From DATJUF01 sp035524095 (lineage in GTDB: Bacteria > Desulfobacterota > Binatia > Binatales > Binataceae), in the NCBI GenBank assembly GCA_035524095.1, contig DATKPK010000115.1:1-33277 (forward strand): 33,277 nucleotides of DNA, read 5' to 3'. Under the pieces are notes generated by a model. That model searched no databases, was not told the DNA's origin, and worked only from the letters and a program-made list of their open reading frames with translations. A program made the translations under genes and the position numbers. Below, piece after piece: positions 7,495-15,306 of this stretch (the stretch's first letter is position 1; each line of letters opens with the position of its first letter).

Positions 7495-7518
7495 GAATAA
7501 GTCGAAAAAAATGTAGAT

Positions 7519-8211
7519 CTATCCGTGGCTGAAAGGCGTTTTGAGCTGATTGAGGAGGGGCAGAAGTTCGCCTATCGAGTGCATCACATGGTCAGGGCGG
7601 TGTTGCGGATGCTCGCGCAGAAATCCGGCACTAGCGACGCCGGTGGCCACGGCAACCGCAGCACCATAGCCGGCGTTGCCAGCGGCCATGATATCGCGCG
7701 GCTCGTCGCCGACATACATGCAGGCTTGCGGAAGAATCGCGGCGCGGGCGGCAGCGTGCCTGAGGTTATCGGTCTTGTCGAGGGCGCGGAGGGTCGCCGA
7801 ACTCTCAGTCAAAACCTGATCGATGTGCGGGGCGAGGCCGACCATCGCAAGCTTTTCCACGAGACGTTGCGAGTCGCCGGGACGGCTGGTGATGACTGCG
7901 GTTGCATAGCCGCGCTGCTTGAGGCCGGCCAGCGTCTCATGAACGTGCGGGAGGACTTCAAGGCGCTCGGTGCGGTCGAGCTCAGCGACGAGATATGCAA
8001 AGGCCAGCTTGAAATAATCGGGCCGCTGATGCTCGGGGAGGCCGACGTAGGGATCGTCGCGGGCGATCGCCTCATAGAAGCGTTCGCGGCTCAGGTCGGG
8101 GTCGTAGCCGATATCACGAAGGGCGTTGCGGGAGGCGACGTAGAGAGGCCCGTGGATGTCAACGAGAGTGCCGTCGAGATCGAAAAAGACCCCCTTGAAT
8201 TCCCGTGCCAA
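7519..8211 (-). CDS. HAD superfamily phosphatase, phosphoglycolate-phosphatase-like
   Basis: The 230-residue soluble hydrolase carries the four HAD motifs. Motif I is FFDLDGTLVD with nucleophile D11 and acid/base D13. Motif II is VITSRP. The motif III lysine is in ALDKTDNLRHAA. Motif IV is VGDEPRDIMAAGNAG. A helical cap domain lies between motifs I and II (about residues 20-90), as in the Gph/PGP-type C1-cap phosphatases. Substrate may be phosphoglycolate or another small phosphoester; sequence does not fix it. The start is TTG, the only possible initiator upstream of motif I because an in-frame stop codon lies three codons before it. A 13-bp hairpin separates it from the lipoprotein gene upstream. 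Confidence 0.85.
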   Translation of the reverse strand: MAREFKGVFFDLDGTLVDIHGPLYVASRNALRDIGYDPDLSRERFYEAIARDDPYVGLPEHQRPDYFKLAFAYLVAELDRTERLEVLPHVHETLAGLKQRGYATAVITSRPGDSQRLVEKLAMVGLAPHIDQVLTESSATLRALDKTDNLRHAAARAAILPQACMYVGDEPRDIMAAGNAGYGAAVAVATGVASAGFLREHPQHRPDHVMHSIGELLPLLNQLKTPFSHG

Positions 8212-8237
8212 TGATCTTTATCCGGAGCGAAGCCGAG

Positions 8238-8269
8238 ACAGGACCATCGCGCGCGGGCGATGGTCCTGT
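8238..8269. repeat. Strong hairpin between the HAD and glycine-zipper genes
   Basis: The arms ACAGGACCATCGC (8238-8250) and GCGATGGTCCTGT (8257-8269) pair perfectly over 13 bp around a 6-nt loop. No T-run follows in either direction, so it is not a textbook intrinsic terminator. It lies just downstream of the glycine-zipper lipoprotein gene and before the HAD start, where it could protect the upstream message's 3' end or reduce readthrough. Confidence 0.65.
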
Positions 8270-8296
8270 GACAGATTTGCGCTAGCCGCAATATAG

Positions 8297-8650
8297 CTAT
8301 TCAGTCTCGGATTGCGACTGGAGCTGCTCGATCTGGCGCCGCTGCTGTTCGATTTGCTGTTGCTGCGACTGGATCTGTGATTGGGTCTGGGCGTTGGCAT
8401 TGTCCTGATTTTGCATATAGTTGCCGACTGCGAAGCCTCCGGCTGCGCCAAGCGCGCCGCCGATCGCGGCGCCGGCACCCGGTGAACCGACTGCCGCACC
8501 GATTATAGCGCCGGTACCTGCGCCGACCAGCGCGCCAATACCAGTGCCTTTTTCGCGCGTGCTGAGCGGCTGGCCAGAGCATCCGGCGAGCGCTACCAGC
8601 ATCGCAAGAGCAACCAGACCCGTGACTAATTTCCTTTTGAACGAGTACAT
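8297..8650 (-). CDS. Glycine-zipper lipoprotein with coiled-coil tail
   Basis: The 117-residue protein has a lipoprotein signal with lipobox LAGC (cysteine 24). Residues 36-78 form a glycine zipper: many small residues spaced in GxxxG fashion in GTGIGALVGAGTGAIIGAAV and the stretch after it. That region normally packs helices within or against a membrane. Residues 80-117 are extremely rich in glutamine, with QQQQIEQQRRQIEQLQSQS, a probable coiled coil. The family resembles the glycine-zipper outer-membrane lipoproteins of proteobacteria, whose role is structural or unknown. A good ribosome binding site (GGAGGAAAG) precedes the ATG. Gene order with the neighbouring exported repeat protein suggests a shared envelope role. 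Confidence 0.8.
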   Translation of the reverse strand: MYSFKRKLVTGLVALAMLVALAGCSGQPLSTREKGTGIGALVGAGTGAIIGAAVGSPGAGAAIGGALGAAGGFAVGNYMQNQDNANAQTQSQIQSQQQQIEQQRRQIEQLQSQSETE

Positions 8651-8688
8651 TATGACTTTCCTCCAGCGCTACCCGTTACGGCGTAAGA

Positions 8689-9345
8689 TTATTGTGGTTG
8701 AGCCTGTTGTAACTGGTTGCTTTCTTCCATCGGCAGGCCAGCGGTGGTCTTACCGGATTCATTTGCTAAAGCCAGGCCGGGCTTGCCCGAGCTGTTGACG
8801 TGCAGTTCGGCGCGATCACGGCCCTCTTTGTCATATAGCGCAAGGGCCGGTTCGCCGTTGGTAGCGACTCCCAGTCCGACGCGGGCAACGCCGTTATTGG
8901 GATCGTAAAGCGTCACGCTCGACTGATTGTCTTCAGAGACTGAAAAACTGGCAAGCTGACGGCCATTACGGGCGAATATCGCGAGGCCGTCGCGGCCCTC
9001 GGGAGTGCTGCCCAGTTGCAGGCGCTTGGAGCCGTCTGTGTCGTAGAAAGTAATCGATGCAGTGCCTTCACTGCCGACATGAAATTCTGCGCGGTCACGG
9101 CCAGAAGCGTCGTCCAATTCGATACCGGCGAAGCCGCGCGAGTTCACCTGCATGATGCCGCGCGGGGTACCGTCGCTATCTTCAAGTACAAACTTTTGCG
9201 CCTTTACTTCTCTCATACCGTGCATGCTGTGCGTCGAGGCTATCGCGAGACCCTCGGCGGGGACCACTCGGCTCGCGATTGCGCCGCCCAGAATCCCCCC
9301 GGTCAGCGCCAATACTCCGTAGAGCCAGTGTCTCAAGTTCTTCAT
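8689..9345 (-). CDS. Exported or membrane-anchored protein of seven 23-residue repeats
   Basis: The 218-residue protein begins with an N-terminal hydrophobic segment (residues 7-25, WLYGVLALTGGILGGAIAS), a signal peptide or membrane anchor. Residues 52-206 consist of seven tandem units, almost all exactly 23 residues, of the pattern hydrophobic-x-hydrophobic-x-D-x-x-G-x-x-R-A-x-hydrophobic. Examples are LALYDKEGRDRAELHV and IELDDASGRDRAEFHV. Two short strands and a turn per unit suggest a beta-solenoid or similar stacked fold in the periplasm. The last 15 residues are polar and glutamine-rich. The start has a very strong GGAGGAG site. I do not recognise a named family; adhesion, scaffolding or surface display are only guesses. 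Confidence 0.75.
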   Translation of the reverse strand: MKNLRHWLYGVLALTGGILGGAIASRVVPAEGLAIASTHSMHGMREVKAQKFVLEDSDGTPRGIMQVNSRGFAGIELDDASGRDRAEFHVGSEGTASITFYDTDGSKRLQLGSTPEGRDGLAIFARNGRQLASFSVSEDNQSSVTLYDPNNGVARVGLGVATNGEPALALYDKEGRDRAELHVNSSGKPGLALANESGKTTAGLPMEESNQLQQAQPQ

Positions 9346-9403
9346 CAGCTACTCCTCCTGTTCCGGACGTGCCCAATAAAGATTTCAGCGGAGCCGAGGC
9401 GCG

Positions 9404-10546
9404 TCAACTGCGGCCGTATGGCGCGCTCATCAAAGAGCCAAGGGGCTGAGAAGGAGTCAAGGAATTGGGATGGCGGATAATATCCGCCAAGCCGAGACCA
9501 GCGGCTTGCCGCCATTGCAATGGGATCGCGAAGCAGCCCTCTTCTGGCTCGTCGATGAGCGCGATCGCTCCACGATCCAGCGCGGCGGCGGCGCTGAGGA
9601 CAAGGATCGCGGCGTCGGCCTCGTCCATCGTCATTATGCGTTGGCCAACCGATTCAGAAATCGCAAGGTTAATCGCTGCTGCCAAATCCGTGAGGATTTC
9701 CGAACGATGGGCGAGGCCAACGCGGCCGTGACTCTTTGGCGCCAGCGGATGATCGTCACACCAGAGGCGGAACTGCAGATCGGGGTAGGCCTCGAAGGTC
9801 TTAACGCCGAGGGTCTCCAAAGAGCGATAGGCTGCGAAGCCGGTGAGCATGAAGCGGGTAAAGATCGCGCCGCCGCGCGGTCCGTCGGAAACTGCGCAGT
9901 CGGAACTGATCCCGAAAAGTTGGCGTCCCAGCACTCGCAGATGAGGTTTGCAGAGACGGTCGACGATGCAGTGAATGAAATAATCGTGGCGAGGCGTCGG
10001 GAATAAAGATAAGCGCAGCGTTGAGTCGCGAGCGGAAACTGCGGCGAGCGATCGGACGATCGCGCGCAACGCATTGTCAATACGGCGGCCGCCGGTGTGA
10101 CCATCGCGAAGATGGAGCGACGACCACCGGCAGTCGCAATCGGAAGGCCAGCGCGGTGAGTCGATAAACGCGATTATCGGCGCATCAAAAGGGCTTAGCG
10201 CTGCCTTTAACCGTTCAGCGAGTGCCGTCAGCGGGTCGTGTTCCGCTTCGATTCCTACGACCGGAACCCGCAAGAGTTCTAGCGCGCGGGGGTTCGCTCG
10301 GAGCAGTGCGAGGTCGAGGAAATCTTCGCCGACGTCGATTCCGGCTAGGGTAACGTCGGCGCCGGGGGCAAGGTGGAAGGTCCGGACGCCGGCCGGGCAG
10401 ATGTGACTGACGGCGGCGCTGGCTGGCCCGTCGGGGAGGACAACGGGGGTGCTCCCGACGGATAGAGCAGGCGATATTCGCGCAGGCCGCCGACGACCTT
10501 TTTCACGTAGTCGCGAGTCTCGCGATAGCCGATGTTCTCGACCCAT
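9404..10546 (-). CDS. DUF429-like protein (predicted RNase H-fold nuclease)
   Basis: The recognisable domain starts near residue 66 with LAGIDVGEDFLDLAL, a first RNase-H-like strand with an acidic residue. It continues with IIAFIDSPRWPSD, then FEAYPDLQFRLW, DEADAAILVLSAAAAL and EEGCFAIPLQW near the end. This order fits DUF429, a predicted nuclease family with no settled function. The only standard start codon upstream of the domain is ATG 10546, so the first 67 codons overlap the 3' end of the lytic transglycosylase gene in another frame and encode an arginine-rich stretch that looks like a shadow of that gene. The true start may be a non-standard codon close to 10351. Confidence is good for the domain and low for the start. 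Confidence 0.62.
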   Translation of the reverse strand: MGREHRLSRDSRLREKGRRRPARISPALSVGSTPVVLPDGPASAAVSHICPAGVRTFHLAPGADVTLAGIDVGEDFLDLALLRANPRALELLRVPVVGIEAEHDPLTALAERLKAALSPFDAPIIAFIDSPRWPSDCDCRWSSLHLRDGHTGGRRIDNALRAIVRSLAAVSARDSTLRLSLFPTPRHDYFIHCIVDRLCKPHLRVLGRQLFGISSDCAVSDGPRGGAIFTRFMLTGFAAYRSLETLGVKTFEAYPDLQFRLWCDDHPLAPKSHGRVGLAHRSEILTDLAAAINLAISESVGQRIMTMDEADAAILVLSAAAALDRGAIALIDEPEEGCFAIPLQWRQAAGLGLADIIRHPNSLTPSQPLGSLMSAPYGRS

Positions 10547-12660
10547 TGATCATCGTCCCCAGGATACTTCGACGCCCATCCGGCGACCGCGTGCTCGCCG
10601 CCATTGTAGGCCGCAACCGCTTTGAAGGCATTGCCGTTGAACATCGCGAAAAGATTTTTCAGATAGGTCGTGCCGACTGCGACGTTCGTTTCCGGCTGAT
10701 AAAGATCGAGGTCCGAGGCGTCGAGACCCGCTTCCGGCGCCCATCGTTCGGCCGTTGAAGGCAGGAGTTGCATCAGGCCGCGCGCATCGGAACCCGAGCG
10801 AGCTTTCGGATTAAAGAGGCTTTCCTGACGGGTGAGCGACAGTACCAGGAGGGGGTCGAGGCTAGTGCGCTCCGCAGATGAGGCGATCAAGTCCCAATAG
10901 GCCCGAGGATAGCGCATTCGCTCGCCCATCGCCTGATCGATTTCGCCGCGTGTCGATAGTTTGGTGGCAGCCTCGATCCCCTCGTACCAAGCGCCGGCTG
11001 CGCCATATTCAGCCAACATGAACTGGCGGAGAGAAGGATTCTCAGCGGCGTAATCGGCGAGAGCGCGCAGTTCCGGGGCCTCGAGTTCGCGCAATCCGAG
11101 CGAACGCAGCATCACCACACGTGCCAGATGAAACTGTGCCGCCGGGTCATTCACCGCCGGCGCGTCATCCGCGATCGGGTCAGGCGCGGTGGCGGCAGCG
11201 AGGCTAACAGCGACCGGTTGAATCCGCATCGCAGCGAGCGCGGGATAGTAATTGCTTGCAGTGCTCGTGGCCAACCGGGTGAAGTCCACCTGAGCCTGCG
11301 CACTATCACCGTTCTGTTCGAGCGAACGCGCATGCCAATAGGCGAACATATCGCGCTGGGACGGCTCAGCGTACTGGCTTTCGCCCGCAGCAAATTCGCT
11401 CGCCGCCTGAGCATATTGTCTGGTCATGTAGAGCATGAAGGCAGCGCGAAAACGGCCATCGGCGCTGTAATCGCTGCCCGGATACCGTGCCACAATCTGA
11501 TGATAGGCGCTGCGTGCGGAGGCGTAGTCACCGTCGTCTTCATACGTGCGGCCGATGTCGAACATCGCCTCAGGCGCTAGCTCGTTAGACGGAAACTGAT
11601 GGACAAGGCGCGTGAAGTAGAGGCGCGCCTGATCGGTGTCGCCGCTGCGCCACCACGAATGAGCCATCACACTTAGCGCGTTGGGCGCATGAGTCCCTTG
11701 CGGCGCTATCGCGAGATATCGGGTCAAAGCGGTACGCTCGCTGGCAGGGTTGCCATGAGAGGCACGCGCTTCTAGCCACAGCAATTCGGCGCGAAGCGAA
11801 AGCGGCGGGTTCGTCGCAAGTGCATCGTCGATACGCTCAAGCGCTAGCGAGGGCTGTCCCTCATGTAATAGTAGTGCGGCCTCGTTATGCAGATAGCTGA
11901 GCGATTCAGTATTGGCGATTGAGGGATTCGCGGAAAGAATCTGATAGGCAAGCGCGCGGGCCGCGGCATCATCGGCGCCGAGGGGATAGAGCCTGCGTAA
12001 CTCCTCCGCGGCGTCGTAGGCGCCACGGGAGTCGCCCTGCGCTTGGAGAGCTCGCGCGATCACGATCCGCGCCTGGGAATCGTCCCCGGGGCCGGGATTG
12101 CCATCGCTGACTTGTTGCGCGGCGTTGAGCGCGAGATCGGGTCGCCCGGCCGTCAGTTCGATCTGAGCATAGGCCAGACGCGCATCGTTGGCCCATACGC
12201 TAAGCGGATAGGCGGCGGCAAGCCGGGAGAAATCAGCCGCAGCAGCGGACGGGTTACCGTTCTGCCGCTCAGCGCTCGCTTGATAATAGAGAGCGTAGTC
12301 GGCCAATTCGGGAACACGAGTGGCGACCAGCTGCATCCGCTCGATCGTCCCCAGCCAATCACCGCTTTTGTACTCCTGGTAGCCTTCGACGAAGACCTGA
12401 CGAGGATCGAGGTTCTGAACCTTGTTGCGTTCGAACGGGAGGAACTGCGCCAGTTGCAACGACGGCCGCACATCAGGAATGACTGCCTGAACTGACGCAA
12501 AAGGTAACGGCTGCGATTGATTCGACGGCGGCTCGGCCGCGCCTAAGGCGAATGGGACGTGCATCGTGATGGGCCAGAGCAGCCCGGCCAGCCATAGACG
12601 CGAGCGAACACGATGCGATACCACCACAAATTGGTTACCTGACCCGGACCGCTGCTTCAA
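10345..12660 (-). CDS. Soluble lytic murein transglycosylase, Slt70 type
   Basis: This exported enzyme cleaves the MurNAc-GlcNAc bond of peptidoglycan, leaving anhydro-muropeptides. The 771-residue protein has an N-terminal hydrophobic signal region (about 22-42). A long helical superstructure of TPR-like units follows (about 85-560, for example FDIGRTYEDDGDYASARSAY). The C-terminal SLT domain runs over about 600-735. The catalytic glutamate is E613 in RQESLFNPKARS, followed by GLMQLLPSTA and VAAYNGGEHAVAGW, all standard GH23 motifs. A proline- and serine-rich tail of about 35 residues ends the protein. The start is TTG with a weak ribosome binding site; a GTG 11 codons later is an alternative. 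Its last 67 codons are shared, in another frame, with the DUF429-like gene. Confidence 0.9.
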   Translation of the reverse strand: MKQRSGSGNQFVVVSHRVRSRLWLAGLLWPITMHVPFALGAAEPPSNQSQPLPFASVQAVIPDVRPSLQLAQFLPFERNKVQNLDPRQVFVEGYQEYKSGDWLGTIERMQLVATRVPELADYALYYQASAERQNGNPSAAAADFSRLAAAYPLSVWANDARLAYAQIELTAGRPDLALNAAQQVSDGNPGPGDDSQARIVIARALQAQGDSRGAYDAAEELRRLYPLGADDAAARALAYQILSANPSIANTESLSYLHNEAALLLHEGQPSLALERIDDALATNPPLSLRAELLWLEARASHGNPASERTALTRYLAIAPQGTHAPNALSVMAHSWWRSGDTDQARLYFTRLVHQFPSNELAPEAMFDIGRTYEDDGDYASARSAYHQIVARYPGSDYSADGRFRAAFMLYMTRQYAQAASEFAAGESQYAEPSQRDMFAYWHARSLEQNGDSAQAQVDFTRLATSTASNYYPALAAMRIQPVAVSLAAATAPDPIADDAPAVNDPAAQFHLARVVMLRSLGLRELEAPELRALADYAAENPSLRQFMLAEYGAAGAWYEGIEAATKLSTRGEIDQAMGERMRYPRAYWDLIASSAERTSLDPLLVLSLTRQESLFNPKARSGSDARGLMQLLPSTAERWAPEAGLDASDLDLYQPETNVAVGTTYLKNLFAMFNGNAFKAVAAYNGGEHAVAGWASKYPGDDDQWVENIGYRETRDYVKKVVGGLREYRLLYPSGAPPLSSPTGQPAPPSVTSARPASGPSTLPPAPTLP

Positions 12661-12908
12661 TTGGCTCTTAAACAGCTATCAACATCGAGTGGGACGCTGC
12701 CAGCTAATCATACTCAGATTCCTACGCGGGACGCCCGCCGGCTCTCGCACGGGCTACGTTAGCGATCAAACTGGTATCAACAGAGCAGATCGATTTGCCG
12801 TTGAGATTATAACCGGTACGGAGACAGGGCGTTCGCCGCCGCAAAGGCGTCGATGATTTGCGCGCCGACGCCGGCGTTTGGCTATAATCCGTATGGTCAA
12901 GCGTTGGC
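12661..12908. promoter_or_regulatory. Divergent promoter region between slt and maf
   Basis: This 248-bp gap separates leftward slt from rightward maf. Rightward, a perfect TATAAT lies at 12883-12888 with a poor -35 (TTGCGC, 12858-12863, 19-bp spacing); it would give a leader of only about 14 nt before the maf ATG. Leftward, TATGAT (12712-12707 on the minus strand) is a possible -10 for slt without a clear -35. I see no gene in the gap. Confidence 0.45.
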
Positions 12909-13514
12909 ATGCCGTCCTTCGATCAAGCACCCCTGATTCTCGCTTCGGGATCGCCGCGCCGCCGGGACCTATTAACCGCAGCGGGAATTCGTTTCGTGAT
13001 ACACGAGAGCAAAATCGACGAAATTCGCCGCAATGGCGAAGAGGCTGTCCCATTTGCCTTGCGTATGGCGCATGAAAAGGCGCTAAGCGTCGCAGCGCGT
13101 TATCCGCGCAGTCTGATTCTGGCCGCTGATACGATTGTTGAATTGGACGGCGAGGTTTTGGGCAAACCAGCCAACGCGCCCGACGCCCGCCGGATTCTGC
13201 GCATGCTCTCGAACCGGATTCATCGCGTAGTGACCGCTTACGCTTTGGTGCGCGATCAGGCGATTATCGAGTCGGAGCCCATTACCAGCCTCGTGACCTT
13301 TCGGACGCTGACAAATGCTGAGATCGAGCATTACCTGACCACCGACGAGCCCTTTGACAAGGCTGGCGCCTACGGAATCCAAGGGATAGGCGCCGGTTTT
13401 ATTGCCGCCGTCGAGGGTGATCGGTCGAATGTGATGGGCCTGCCGATCGTGGAAGTACTGGCCGCATTGGCACGACACGGTGTCTATCCGGCGGCCTCGC
13501 CTCCACCGAAATGA
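12909..13514 (+). CDS. maf: Maf family nucleoside triphosphate pyrophosphatase
   Basis: Maf proteins hydrolyse non-canonical or modified nucleoside triphosphates to the monophosphate and pyrophosphate, a house-cleaning role, and have been linked to septum control. The 201-residue cytoplasmic protein shows the family motifs LILASGSPRRRDLLTAAGI (residues 9-27), LAADTIVELDGEVLGKP with the metal-binding acidic residue, and DKAGAYGIQGIGAGF leading to EGDRSNVMGLP. Its length is normal. The ATG is the first start after a perfect -10 element and has only a weak ribosome binding site. The stop overlaps the yggS start by 4 bp (ATGA). It opens the rightward maf-yggS run, followed by proC-yggT-fmdB. Confidence 0.93.
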   Translation: MPSFDQAPLILASGSPRRRDLLTAAGIRFVIHESKIDEIRRNGEEAVPFALRMAHEKALSVAARYPRSLILAADTIVELDGEVLGKPANAPDARRILRMLSNRIHRVVTAYALVRDQAIIESEPITSLVTFRTLTNAEIEHYLTTDEPFDKAGAYGIQGIGAGFIAAVEGDRSNVMGLPIVEVLAALARHGVYPAASPPPK

Positions 13515-14206
13515 CTGATGCCAACGAAATTGCTGAACGCCTGGCCGAGGTGCGTGAGCGAATCGCCACAGCTGCCAAGAGTTCAGGGCGCCACGCCCAT
13601 GCTGTCCGGCTAGTGCTGGCAAGCAAGACTCAGCCGCCTGCGGCGATCGTGGCAGCCTATAACGCGGGCGCGCGCGACTTCGGCGAGAACTACGTGCAAG
13701 AGGCCGTGGCCAAACGTAGCGAACTTGGCGGCTATCCCGACCTGCGATGGCATCTGATCGGTAACCTGCAGCGCAACAAGGTGCGGATCGCCACTGCAAC
13801 TTTTGACCTGATCCAGACGCTCGACCGTATCTCAATTGCCACGGCGTTGCATCGTTGCCGTCAAAAACCGCTGTTCGCGGTGCTCATTCAGGTTAATATC
13901 GGCGGTGAGGCCTCAAAAGCCGGAGTCGCGCCGTCAGCCGCCGAAGGCTTGATCGATGAAGTGCGCGAACTGGTTCCTATTCAGGGTTTGATGGCGGTTC
14001 CGCCACCTTCATCCAATACCGCCATCGCTCGCCGATGGTTTGCCGAATTGCGCGAATTGCGAAATCAACTGGCGTCGAAGACCGGCCTCGAGCTGAGCGA
14101 TTTGTCGATGGGGATGAGCGATGACTACGAGGCTGCGATTGCCGAAGGGGCGACTATCGTGCGAATCGGCCGCGCGGTTTTCGGCGCGCGGCCATCGCGC
14201 CATTAA
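13511..14206 (+). CDS. yggS: YggS family pyridoxal-phosphate homeostasis protein
   Basis: This cytoplasmic PLP-binding protein of the YggS/PROSC (alanine-racemase-fold) family keeps free PLP and amino- and keto-acid pools balanced; no catalytic reaction is established for the family. The 231-residue sequence has the PLP lysine K39 in LVLASKTQ. It also has DFGENYVQEAVAK, LRWHLIGNLQRNKVR, VLIQVNIGGEASKAG and the closing LSMGMSDDYEAAIAEGATIV with RIGRAVFG, all family signatures. It is coupled to maf by an ATGA overlap. Its usual neighbours proC and yggT follow in the same direction, the conserved arrangement in many proteobacteria. Confidence 0.94.
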   Translation: MTDANEIAERLAEVRERIATAAKSSGRHAHAVRLVLASKTQPPAAIVAAYNAGARDFGENYVQEAVAKRSELGGYPDLRWHLIGNLQRNKVRIATATFDLIQTLDRISIATALHRCRQKPLFAVLIQVNIGGEASKAGVAPSAAEGLIDEVRELVPIQGLMAVPPPSSNTAIARRWFAELRELRNQLASKTGLELSDLSMGMSDDYEAAIAEGATIVRIGRAVFGARPSRH

Positions 14207-14264
14207 AATGGCGGTTTACCGTGTATTTTCACGCCTTTCCAACTGCCGGGAACAACTCACAGGA

Positions 14265-14296
14265 TGTGGATAATTCATCTGACAAGCTGTGGACAA
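14265..14296 (+). promoter_or_regulatory. Pair of DnaA-box-like sites upstream of proC
   Basis: TGTGGATAA at 14265-14273 is a perfect reverse complement of the consensus DnaA box TTATCCACA. TGTGGACAA at 14288-14296 is a one-base variant in the same orientation, 23 bp away. Both lie in the 182-bp gap between yggS and proC. The gap also contains TTGACC at 14320-14325 as a possible -35 for proC, with no good -10. Confidence 0.5.
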
Positions 14297-14388
14297 AGAT
14301 CTAAAGTTTTTGGTGCGATTTGACCCCTCGGACTCGGTCCTGCTAGCAAAACGGGACCTCGCGATGGTTACTTAAAGACGGTACCGTG

Positions 14389-15279
14389 ATGAAAAAACTC
14401 GGCTTTATTGGCGGCGGGAACATGGCTGAAGCGCTCGCGCGCGGCCTGCTCGATAATCGCGTCTTCACCCCGGACGAGCTTCTTGTGGCGGACATCGATG
14501 CGGGTCGGCGGCGCAAAATCAGCCGGGCGCTCAAAGTCGAAACAACCGCCGATAACCGGGCGATCCGCGACAATTCCCGGGCGCTGCTGATCGCGGTCAA
14601 GCCTCAACAGATTGACGAGGTGATGGCCGAACTGGCTGATGAAGGCACCGTCGACGGTCCTCCAGCCCTCAGCCGCAAGCGCATCGGTAAAGCCGCCGCG
14701 AAACGGCCACCCCAAGTGTCCGGCAAACGGTCGGATGACCGCCTTTATATATCTATAGCGGCCGGAATCACGCTCGAACGCCTCAGCACAGGGCTCAAGA
14801 CGGCGCGCGTGATCCGGGTGATGCCGAATGCGCCCGCGATGGTTGGCCAAGGGATGGCGGCGCTAACCGGCGCATCCGGAGTCAGCAAGGCGGATGAGAC
14901 GTTCGCGCTGAAAATCTTTCGCGCAGTCGGCGACGCGGTCGCGCTGAAGGATGAACGGTTGCTCGATGCCGTCACGGCGCTTTCGGGCAGCGGGCCCGCT
15001 TACTTCTACCTATTCATCAAGGCGCTGGCCGACAGCGCGGTGAGTGAAGGCCTACCCGCCGAGTTGGCCATCCGGATGGCGCTCAAGACGATGCGCGGGG
15101 CCGAGGAGAATATGCGACGCTCGCCGCTTTCGGCAGCGGAACTGATTCGGATCGTGGCGTCGCCGGGCGGTACGACCGAAGCTGCGCTGCGCAAGTTCGC
15201 CGAGGCCGGCTTTTCTGATATTGTCGCCGCTGCGATTCGAGCCGCGGCCGAACGCTCGCGCGAACTGGGCCGGTCGTAA
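14389..15279 (+). CDS. proC: Pyrroline-5-carboxylate reductase ProC
   Basis: This enzyme catalyses the last step of proline synthesis, NAD(P)H-dependent reduction of 1-pyrroline-5-carboxylate. The N-terminal Rossmann motif is LGFIGGGNMAEALARGL. The C-terminal dimerisation domain has VTALSGSGPAYFYLFIKALAD and the signature IVASPGGTTEAALRKF. Between MAELAD and LYISIAAGITLERL the protein has a basic, proline-containing segment of about 34 residues (bases ~14635-14740) where the family normally has under ten. This makes it longer (296 aa) than the usual ~270. The insertion is in frame and falls in a loop before a core strand. I use ATG 14389; the GTG just before it (14386) is also possible. Confidence 0.92.
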   Translation: MKKLGFIGGGNMAEALARGLLDNRVFTPDELLVADIDAGRRRKISRALKVETTADNRAIRDNSRALLIAVKPQQIDEVMAELADEGTVDGPPALSRKRIGKAAAKRPPQVSGKRSDDRLYISIAAGITLERLSTGLKTARVIRVMPNAPAMVGQGMAALTGASGVSKADETFALKIFRAVGDAVALKDERLLDAVTALSGSGPAYFYLFIKALADSAVSEGLPAELAIRMALKTMRGAEENMRRSPLSAAELIRIVASPGGTTEAALRKFAEAGFSDIVAAAIRAAAERSRELGRS

Positions 15280-15306
15280 TCAAAGCAGGAAGCACGCCGA
15301 TATATT

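Noticed and set aside
7525..8214. Plus-strand frame of 229 codons opposite the HAD phosphatase
   Set aside because: The minus strand shows all four HAD motifs. The plus-strand translation is a mirror frame typical of GC-rich DNA.
12566..12856. Plus-strand frame across the slt start and the intergenic gap
   Set aside because: It overlaps the signal region of slt and a promoter region, and the translation shows no domain.
13083..13835. Minus-strand frame of 250 codons across maf and yggS
   Set aside because: Both maf and yggS are clear on the plus strand with full motif sets. The antisense product is rich in R, S and Q and has no domain.
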